Source: Excoecaria cochinchinensis (Eukaryota > Streptophyta > Magnoliopsida > Malpighiales > Euphorbiaceae). Taken from it: DNA of 64,000 nt. The notes under the pieces are model-generated. The model worked only from the letters and a program-made list of their open reading frames with translations. It did not search any database and was not told the origin of the DNA. Both the position numbers and the translations under genes were made by a program. Location of the stretch: assembly GCA_947683425.1 (NCBI GenBank), contig CANTUQ010000020.1:124001-188000 (forward strand). The letters run 5' to 3'. This document shows positions 35,091-44,080 of the stretch, in pieces (the stretch's first letter is position 1; every line of letters begins with the position of its first letter).

Positions 35091-36326
35091 ACATAAGCGC
35101 ACCACGGTAGTTATGCTATACACCCAGGGGGTAACAAGATGTATCAAGAGTTGAAGATGCATTATTGGTGGCCAGGTATGAAGCGTGATGTGTCAGATTT
35201 TGTGAGTAGGTGTCTGATATGTTAACAAGTGAAGGCAGAACACCAAGTACCATCTGGTTTACTTCAGCCTATTACTATACTAGAATGTAAGTGGGATCTA
35301 GTGACAATGGATTTGGTGACTGGGTTACCCCTCACCCGAAGGAAACATGATGCGATTTGGGTGATCATTGACAGACTCACCAAATCCGCCCATTTCATAC
35401 TAGTGAGAAGGGACTTTCCCTTGACACGATTGGCAGAATTGTACATTAATGAGATAGTGAGATTTCATGGCATACCCACCTCCAACATTTCAAATAGAGA
35501 TCCTCGCTTTACTTCCCAGTTTTGGAAGAAGCTACAAGAAGCATTGGGAACCCGATTGCATTATAGTACTTCATTTCACGCACAGACATATGGTCAATCA
35601 GAAAGGGTGATCCAGATATTGGAAGATACGCTTAGATGCTGTGTGCTTGAATTCAAGAACAGTTGGGAAAGATACTTGCCTTTAACAGAGTTTGCATACA
35701 ACAATAGCTATCAATCCAGTATTAAGATGGCCCAATATGAAGCTTTGTATGGTAGGTAGTGCAGAACTCCTTTGTGTTGGACAGAATTGAGTGAGAACAA
35801 GCTAGTGGGGGCAGATTTGATTAGAGAAACCGAAGAAAAGGTTAAAGTGATCAAGCAGCGACTGAAGGAAGCCAGTGATCGCCAGAAATTTTATGCTGAC
35901 TTGAAGAGAAAAGACATAGAATTTCAAGTGGGCGACAAAGTGTTTTTAAAGGTTTATCCATAAAAGCGGGTTCCCCGGTTTAAAAAGAAGGGTAAATTGT
36001 CACCCAAATTCATTGGGCCTTATGAAGTGATTCAGCGAGTGGGTCTAGTGTCATACAGGCTAAAGCTTCCACAGGCCTTGGAGAAGATCCATGGCGTGCT
36101 CCATGTATCGATGTTAAGGAGATATCGATCTGATCCAAGCCATGTGATTAAACCAGAAGAAGTGCAAGTGCAAGCTGACCTGACTTATGAAAAATATCCA
36201 GTGAAGATCTTAGCTAGAGAGATCAGACAGCTCAGAAATAAGCAGATTCCCTTAGTGAAAGTGCTCTGGAATCATCACAGTGTGGAAGAAGCGACATGGG
36301 AGCCTGAAGCAACCATGCAACAGTAG
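35091..36326 (+). pseudogene. E7 integrase and chromodomain
   Basis: The zinc-binding part starts within HHGSYA-like sequence (35096) and continues through KMYQELKMHYWWPGMKRDV to CLIC (35213-35222). Core: VTMDLVTGLPL (Asp), SNRDPRFTSQFW (Asp), TYGQSERVIQILED (Glu). GPY segment KLSPKFIGPYEVIQRVG (35991-36040). Chromodomain end LRNKQIPLVKVLWNHHSVE to the stop at 36324. Stops at 35223 (Gln expected), 35757 and 35961. The chromodomain end closely matches E2 (6815-6890), placing both in one lineage. Confidence 0.92.
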
Positions 36327-36351
36327 TATCCACAGCTTTTCCATTTAGGTA

Positions 36352-36389
36352 AATTTCGAGGATGAAATTTTCTTTAAGGGGGGTAGAAT
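36352..36389 (+). other. Polypurine tract of E7
   Basis: ATTTCGAGGATGAAATTT, then TCTTTAAGGGGGG, then TAGAAT, immediately before the 3' LTR. Classic Tekay/Del-type plus-strand primer. Confidence 0.9.
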
Positions 36390-36660
36390 TGTAATGGCCC
36401 AAATACCGGTCTAGAAGTGTCAGAGTGTAATTCCAGTGTCATCATGATAATCGCAGTGTTAACAGTGCAGGGAGTGAGTTTGCCAGTGTCAAACTTCAGT
36501 GTTAATTATGTTAAAAATATAGTAATTCTGGGACGAGTGACATGGGGTTGGCTATACAGCAGACCCGGCTGTCTGGCGCCCAAAAAAATTTAATTTTGCA
36601 AAAATGATTTGTGGGTCATAAGGAGTCTAGTGGTGAAATCAGAACTGAAAACGGAGCTAA

Positions 36661-36877
36661 AATGACTTCCGAAAGTCATTCTGAAGTTGGCCTCCGGTTC
36701 GGTTCAATTTGAACCGAGTTTTGACCAAGGGGTAATGAGAGGCTTATGTAGCCCAATAGAAGTTTGGTGTGTTAAATAATGAAATGGAAGTGATTTCTGT
36801 GAATTTTGACAGCTTTAGAGATGTATTTTACGGCAGAAGGAAAATTAATCGAATCGGATCGGTTTAAGTGAACCGAT
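36661..36877. repeat. U3 palindromes of E7 LTR
   Basis: AATGACTTCCGAAAGTCATT (36661-36680), CGGTTCAATTTGAACCG (36700-36716) and ATCGGTTTAAGTGAACCGAT (36858-36877). The last two share the GGTT...AACC word. All are upstream of the TATA box at 37079. Confidence 0.75.
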
Positions 36878-37078
36878 ACCCAAATGGACTCCGATTGAGC
36901 TACAAATTTGTAAGGAGCCTATTTTTGATGTTTTAAGATCAATGGAATTCGTTATAAGTGAAACTATTGAGGGGAACATATAGATCCCATGAAAAAGTGC
37001 AAATGAACCGAAAAATCAAAATTTTTGTCTAAATCGATCGGACCACCTCAGTTGAACCGTTTAGGTTAATTAGAGGAC

Positions 37079-37086
37079 TATATAAA
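37079..37086 (+). promoter_or_regulatory. TATA box of E7 LTR
   Basis: TATATAAA followed 50-100 bases later by a CT-rich leader. Position about 690 bases into the LTR suits a U3 promoter. Start site not known. Confidence 0.65.
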
Positions 37087-39829
37087 GGGAAAAATGGCTG
37101 GATTTCTCTAGATAAATCTATCCAAAGTTGGAATCTCTCCTCCCTTTCAAAACCATATGGTTTTTCTCACTTCTTTCCTCCATTTTCTTCTCTTCTACTC
37201 CAATTTCTTCTCAAATCTTAGCTCCCTAACTAAATTTCATCTCCCCTACAATCCTATAGCAGTGTTTGGAGTTCAATTGGTGCACTGAAAGTGGGTAAAA
37301 TCAAGAGATCAAAGGTTAGGGTGAGTTTTGGGTTTTTGATTCAAGGGTTTATAATTTATTTTATTGGTCCCCATAGAGGTTTCTGGGGCTGTAGAACACG
37401 TTTATGATGTTAGATTTTGCATTTGAGACTTGATTTTTATGTTATGAGGATGTTTATATTTGGCCCTTGTAGGAAATTAAGGTGAGGAGGAGATTTCTCA
37501 AGCTAAAAGGAAGGAAAAGCAACCCTAGAGTGCTCTAGAGCTTGGAAAAGAGGTTTGTAGTTACTAAATCTACCTATTTCCTAATGTTTATGTTGATTTT
37601 AGGGTTATGTCTAAGGTTAGGTGTGTGATAATGATGTGTTTAATTAAATTTAACTTGATATTCATGTTTAGTGGGCATAATATAGTGTATAAACATGATT
37701 AAGTGAAATTAAATCAAAGTGGTATGAAAAGTGTAATAGTGGCCGAATGGTATTCTTAAGAAACCATGATGTTTTAATGGGTTTTAGAGCATGAAATTCA
37801 TGTTTATAACATGTTTAACAAGTTTAATGTATGATTGAGTGAAAAGAAGAATTAAAAAGAAACCATAATGAATGAGTGAGTGTTATGTGACTTTAAGTGA
37901 ATTATATGATGCATATTGGCATATTATGGACATTTGAGGCATGTATAATCTGAAATAGGTGTAATTAAGGGGCTAAGAGAAATTATAGTGCATGGTATAA
38001 AAATTTGAATGTTGGGCCGAATAGTATATAAGATTTTACTTGTGTATGTTTTGATGGTATATGTGATTTAATGGTATAAAGTGACTATATATTGATAAAT
38101 GAGTGTATGTACAAAGTGGTAAGTAAAAAAGAGATGTATGATGAATTTTACATATTGACATAATGTGACACTTAATGAAATTTTAAGAAAATATTGCCCT
38201 TAGTAGTTGTCTGGTAGTGAAATCTAGTTCAAGATATAGATGGCTAGCCACAGAGATTCCACACCGTGGTATGAGTTATGACGACTCACTATTGATGAGC
38301 CGATGAGAACTTATCATAGTGTACAGTATAATTCAGTGTATAAAATAGTGCAGTGTAGTGAAAATGGTCCTACTGGGATCATTTTATAGTGAAATGGGTC
38401 TGTGGGGCCCATGTCTCGATATCTGGTCAGTAAATTTTCTACCGGGTCCATACTAGGGGCATAAATATGTGTTAAAAATGCTTAAAATAGTGAAATTGGT
38501 TAAAATGAGTGAAAATAGGACTAAAATTAAACAAATAGAAAGTTTAGGGGTAAAATTGTAATTTTACTAAAAGTTGATAAAAAGTGGTGAAAATAATTTA
38601 AAAGGGTAAGTGGAAGGGTAAAATGGTAATTTTAGTAAAATATAGTGTTAAAATAGTGAAACACTGAAAAGTGTCAAAATAGGGACTAAAATATAATTTG
38701 ACTAAATTGTAAGTTAAAAAGTGGTAAAATGAAGTAATAAGGGCAAAATTGTAATTTGATAAGTTGAATAAGGATAAAAGTGAAAAAAGTGATTAAATGA
38801 GGTTAATAGTGTAAATATTGAATAAATAAGGGTAAATTGGTAATTATGTGAAAAATGAGGATATGAGTGTAATTAAAGTGAAAGATAGAATATAAAGGGT
38901 ATTTGTGTAATTGTGAGGACATAATGGTAATTAATGATAAAGGAAGGACATAGATGGAATTAATGGAAATGATAAGGACATAAATGGAAATTAAGTGAAA
39001 AAGATTAGTGAATAAAGTGTAATTAAGGAAAAAAAGAATATAGTGAGAATATTATATATATAGATTAATTAAGTGATTAAATAAATAATAATGTGATTAT
39101 TTAAGGGATTAATTAAGTGAAATTGAAATAAATTCTAATAAATGTAAATAATAAGAATATGTATTAATAATAGGTAAATTAAATAGAATTAGTTAGGAAA
39201 TTTATAGATTGGTAACCACCACTGGGCATTCTAATCCTCAGCACGTAATTGTTTTTGACTGCGTGTAGGTACCCTATAGGACTGGAGCAGCGTACCTCAG
39301 TGTTTTGGTGGAGCAAGCGGACGAAGCAGAATTTATTCTTATTTTATGTATGTTTTGGAATATGGCATGTATATACACTTAAACTAGTTTTAGATATGGG
39401 CATGTAATAGTATTATTCATAGTTTCTCTATGTGGATTTTATTTATGACTGTGTGATGAAAGGCGGATGGGATTTGTATGAATGTGGATTGATATTATTG
39501 TTGTGCCCTTGCCGGGGCTATGGAGATTTCAATTTGCAGGTTTGTGTAGTGCAATTTACAAGCCGTTATATTGCCGAAATTTATACGAAATGAATAGTAA
39601 TCGAGACAGTTATAGGTCATCGATAATTAAGTAAATGTAAATGTAAATGTTAAAGGGTATGTAAAGTGAATAACTGAATAAAGTGTTAAGTGAACTTAGT
39701 GTCAATAAATATAAGTGTAGGAAAAAAAATTGACCCGTAATTTCGTAAGTGAATGACAGTTAACCGATCATGGTAATCGCAAAGTATCACTAAGTCCGCA
39801 GTATACGTATAGGGTATAAGGGTGTTACA

Positions 39830-40232
39830 TATTTAGCACCTGAGGGCTTCCTTCCATATTTTCCTCTTCGTCTATCACAGCAACGTGAAACCCACTGAAA
39901 GGCTGCCTTGCAATTTCCAATTTCGAGACCTGATTCTCCCTAGCGGCTCTTATGGTCACAACTTGACCTTCATGAGGGATCTTAACCATTTGATGCAGAG
40001 TGGAGGACACCCCTCCCAGCTTATGGAACCAAGGCCTTCCTAAGAGTGCTGAGAAGTTGGCAGGAATGGGTAACACCACAAATTCTACTTCGGTTTCCAC
40101 CGGCCCTGTCTTGACTACCGTCTTGAATGTCCCAGATGCCTGCCTTCGCGAGTTGTCGTAAGCCGTGATCGTTAGATCAGACTTGGCTAGCATATCCTCT
40201 GTCACTCTGAAAGCTACCATTGCCACCAGATT
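39830..40232 (-). pseudogene. E5 protease region (Tat-like)
   Basis: Minus strand, homologous to 23842-24070 in E3 but uninterrupted: LAKSDLTITAYDNSRRQASG, VEFVVLPIPANFSALLGRPW and HEGQVVTIRAARENQVSK. The active-site part continues across E10 at 44081-44130 (MVDDGSSI). It is cut on the left by E7, and the E5 RT and integrase are absent from the window. Confidence 0.87.
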
Positions 40233-41671
40233 TGTAACAGCCCAAATCGGGCCTAGTCGGAATCGGCAAGCTAAGTCGGTTAAGTGAAGGGTATTTCGGT
40301 AATTTATGCATGAGTAATATGGATAATAAGGATTTATTTACTAAGGAAATTAATTAAATAAAGTGAGTAAAGGAATTATTATGGTGTGTTAGTAGTGTAT
40401 GGTAGTAGGATGTTAATGGGCTAAGGGATTTCATTGAGTGATTTATGAGCATGGTGCCTTGGAGATATTTGCATAAAAGAAATATTTATCAAGTGGATTA
40501 TGGGTATGGAACTAAGGATGTAGGATATTTTATGAGAGGTGATTTAGTGTGTGTATGTGTATGGTGTGTGCGTAAATGTAGTCAAAGATATTTTGTGTGA
40601 ACCAATTAAAGGATGCTAAGTGGGCTAGTAATATGAGGACATTTGGGCCTATGGGAAGTAACCAAGTGGAGTAAGCAATTAAGAGGAGATAAGATTAAGG
40701 AAAGAGAGAGAGAGTGAGAAGGCAGATTACGTTTTGCTCTTCTCCTCCTCCTTCCACTTTCTTTTCTTTTCCTTGGATCGTATTCTTCTCGGTGGCTAGG
40801 CATGGGTTGATGTCTTGGTGGAGCTTAAGAGTCTTTTATGGAGGTATGTGTATGGTTTTGAGTGCTAGGGTTTCCTAAGAGAGATTATGTTCCCCTTCTT
40901 CTCTTTGTTTTGTTTGAGTTAGGGTTTTTGGGTTAAGAGTAATTCTTGGGTTTTTGATTTGTGTAAGCTTTGGCTAACAAGAGCAAGTATAAGGACAAAA
41001 AAAAAAAAAGGTTTGAGGAGCAAGCTTGAAGAGAGCAGCTATTGTGCAACAAGAGGTTTGGGAGTTGATTTCCTTTACTTGAATTTTAATTTGTCTTTAC
41101 TCTAAATTCTTTTTGAGTTATGAATATACATTGGTATATGATTTCCAGTAAATTGAGTGGTTTGATATGAGTCTTATGCATGTATTGGTGTGGATAAATG
41201 TATTAATAATGCATGATGTGGCTTAAGTTGAAGGTGTGTGAGAAGTGAAAGTGAAGTCTAGGATTGGGTAAACTCTGTTTCATTTTCATCTGACCCCTGT
41301 TCAGTATTTTTGTCATAAGTAGAGTTTTAGAACTCCGAACTATGTGATTCTTGCGCCATTAGAACCATTACTTACATTTCTTTAAAAGTCTTAGAAATAA
41401 CCTTGGGCAAATTCTTGCTCTAAAACCCTGAATTTTGGATAATACAGTAGTGTCCTTTTTGGTGTCGGGTTGTTTGACCAGTATAGGTTGTTGAGTTCAT
41501 ATCGCGAGTTCTGAATGTCCAATTGACTTGAAATTTGTTCCATTTGAGATTTAAGACGTAGGAGAACATTTGTTAAGAAGATCACTTTCCTAAAAATGAG
41601 GTTTAGAGGTCGGTGTTCACGATGCTAATTTGTAGTAAAAAGCAGTCTGTTATGGTAGCTGAGGCGAGCTT

Positions 41672-41710
41672 CTGTCGCGAGCGCGACAAGGGTCGCGACC
41701 TCGCGACAGA
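41672..41710. repeat. Compound TGTCGCGA hairpin in E10
   Basis: CTGTCGCGAGCGCGACA followed by GGTCGCGACCTCGCGACAG; two inner palindromes together form one larger inverted repeat of 38 bases. Confidence 0.82.
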
Positions 41711-42228
41711 AAAGCATGTTTTGAGCCTTTTCTTCTCTATTTTTGAGTCTAGGGTTGACCCGGATCAATCCCGTACCTTTCCCATCAGTTCTTATGCATG
41801 TTTAGGGTATTTAAGTGGATATATAAGTAGTTGTCTTTGGGAAAAACTTATGAGTATGATTAAGATTGGTGATTTAACTAGTAATTAATAATAGATATAA
41901 CTCCATGAAGGTTTGTGTATTGATGAGTGCTATTATGTGACGGTCTCATGAGTAACCTTAGCATGATGTACCATATGTATGAATGCATTTAATGTGGGAG
42001 CGATTGAGATGATTGACAAATAATGTTATTATTATAGATTGTGTATATGGATATTGTTAATAGCATGTTTTATTGAAATACTTGATACGAATGTTGGATT
42101 TATGTTGTCAATGATGGGTGACTGGTTGGCGATGAGGTAAGAGACCTTTGGATGTGTTTCGTGTGTTTGTGGGTGAGTTTGAGGAAGGAAAGATCCTGCG
42201 AAATTCTGCAGATTTTCGGAATCATGAC

Positions 42229-42572
42229 TCTGTTGCGATCGCGACACTGTCACGAGCGCGACAGAGACCGGTGATTCTGATGCTGTGCTGTTGCGAGCCC
42301 GCGATAGTAATAGTTTGTCTCCTCTCTGTCGTGAGCGCGACAATCGTCGCGATCGCGACAGAGCACATTGTTGGCCTGTGCTATCGCGAGCACGCGACTT
42401 GTCACGACCCCGCGATAGCAATACTTGTCCTCTGTCGCGATCGCGATAATATCGCGAGCGCGATAGAGCCGGGCCCTTCTCTCCTTCCCGCGATCGCGAA
42501 GTCAGTCGCGCGTGCGCAGCGAAGAGACTATGATCTCTATCGCGAGCGCGACAGGGATCGCGAGCGCGACAG
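42229..42572. repeat. Main TCGCGA palindrome cluster of E10
   Basis: About seven compound units. Examples: GTTGCGATCGCGACAC with TGTCACGAGCGCGACAG (near 42232-42267); CTGTCGTGAGCGCGACA with GTCGCGATCGCGACAG (42326-42362); CTGTCGCGATCGCGAT with ATCGCGAGCGCGATAG (42433-42466); and a final pair at 42538-42572. Units differ by changes such as TGTCGCG to TATCGCG that occur on both arms. ORFs on both strands (168 and 192 residues) are by-products of the repeats. Confidence 0.9.
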
Positions 42573-42886
42573 ATGTGTTGTATTGAATGAGTTTTCTTTG
42601 GTGATTCCAATGTTTGAATTCCGAACTTATGATGCCCCTAGGTTTGTTCCTTGACTATTTTATGAAGTATGTTAATATAATTGAATATATTATGCATATC
42701 TATACTGATGATCTTTCTCTAAAATTATTATGTTATGCTTAAGTGTAAATTGTATGATGCATGATTGACTTTATGAACTTATTCATATGTCTCACCTATT
42801 GCTGATTATGTACAATGATGTAAATTAAGTGATTTGAAATATGATTTGTATGATGCATGACCTGTGAGAGTCAGTCTAGTGGATAG

Positions 42887-43100
42887 TTAGGCATGCCTAA
42901 TAGAGTCTATGTATGTGTAGCTGCAGCGCCCCTTTGAACGATTTGGACCCTGATCAGGTCCCCGAATGGTTCCTCGCAAACCCCTACTATGTGTATGTGT
43001 ATGGATCTTATTTAAGGTCCTGTTCAATGAAATGTTGCCTTCCGACTTGTACCTGTATGGTACACTATATTATGTGTTCGATTCGTACCCGTAAGGTACC
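42887..43100 (+). repeat. Palindrome array (E10 copy)
   Basis: TTAGGCATGCCTAA (42887-42900), GGACCCTGATCAGGTCC (near 42946-42962), GGTTCCTCGCAAACC (42968-42982), GGATCTTATTTAAGGTCC (43003-43020) and GTACCCGTAAGGTACC (43085-43100). Same order as 20882-21093 once strand is taken into account. Confidence 0.88.
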
Positions 43101-43688
43101 ATTCAGTACTCGTTATCCACTATTGTGAGTCAGCAGGTGTATGATTTGTTATATCGTGTTTATAAGTATGCGGTTCTGATCAGTTATGATTATAGTTATG
43201 TGAACGAATCAGTGCAGATTTATTGGCTCTCTGGAACACTGTGATTGGAATGCAATAACATATTAGTGCTTATGTTAAAGATTTATGTTGCGCAATGGAA
43301 GTGTGATGGTATTGTGATTATGTATCTATGCATGATGTACTTTCAAAAGCTTGATTTTCCAACGTGTTCGGTAAATGTATGCATATGAGGACCTGTACTG
43401 GTATAACGATACAAGTATTGGCATATAAGTGTATTGATACTGACATGTAATGTATAGGTAAGTGCACATGTGTGAAATTATATGTAGTTATGCATGAATA
43501 TACTTACATGTGGTATGGTGATGTTGTTTTGGTTTGTGTCGCACATATAAGAAACATTTGAATGCACAGCTATTATATGTAAACATATATATTTCTCGGT
43601 AAGAACTATGTGTATGAGATTTGTGTGTGTGTTATGCCTCGACGACCATTGTGAATGGCCGTCCATATTATTATGTTTGTTTTCCCCA

Positions 43689-43727
43689 CTAAGCGTTATC
43701 GCTTAGCACGGGTTCTTTTTCCCGTGC
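43689..43727 (+). repeat. Double hairpin of the LTR 3' half (E10 copy)
   Basis: CTAAGCGTTATCGCTTAG (43689-43706) sharing its last base with arms GCACGGG / CCCGTGC around a T-rich loop (43706-43727). The best preserved copy. Confidence 0.9.
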
Positions 43728-44080
43728 AGGTGACAGGTTTGCTTCTGTTCGAGTCGCGCATCTGCTGAGTCGGCCATATAGGAGCTAGAAGTTTTGTATC
43801 TTGTTCAGCTTTTGTAATTTGGAATTTTCGTATATCTGTGTAATATGTATATGTAATAATAGATAAAGATTCTGTTGTAATATTTCTAAACTATGTAAAT
43901 ATTTACACACTTATGTATCACTCTTCTTTCTTTCAAAGTTTTTAATTATCCTGGATATGTCACTCTATTTATGTGATGTTTACTTGTTTACTCTAGTGGG
44001 ATGTGACACTCCTATCTATCTTGGATTCTTCTTCCTCTAATCCGAATAGAAGTCTCCATAGTATAGATTGGGGTGTGACA

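Larger units (their letters stand above)
36390..39829 (+). mobile_element. 3' LTR of E7, 3440 bp
   Basis: Starts TGTAATGGCCC and ends AAGGGTGTTACA. Contains short palindromes before the TATA box (36661-36877), TATATAAA at 37079, a CT-rich leader start (37130-37220), a long region of GTGAAAA/AGTGTAATT-type low-complexity sequence (38340-39060), and near the end a weak relic of the CACG...CGTGTAGGT hairpin (39241-39270). The target duplication on the right would be TATTT (39830-39834); no partner found because the 5' end is lost. No gene. Confidence 0.9.
40233..44080 (+). mobile_element. E10 LTR, chromovirus type, about 3.85 kb
   Basis: Starts TGTAACAGCCCAAATCGGG and ends GATTGGGGTGTGACA. It splits the E5 protease. 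It contains the same ordered features as the 19189 solo LTR: CT-rich leader (40735-40790), TCGCGA palindromes (41672-41710, 42229-42572), palindrome array (42887-43100) and double hairpin (43689-43727). Flanks AGATT and AGTGG do not match, and a second GATGTGACA end lies at about 44000-44008, so the right edge may be altered. No gene. Confidence 0.82.

Noticed and set aside
42032..42654. Overlapping 192- and 168-residue ORFs on opposite strands, Arg/Ser-rich
   Set aside because: They come from the CpG palindromes, which lack stop codons in several frames. No domain, inside an LTR.
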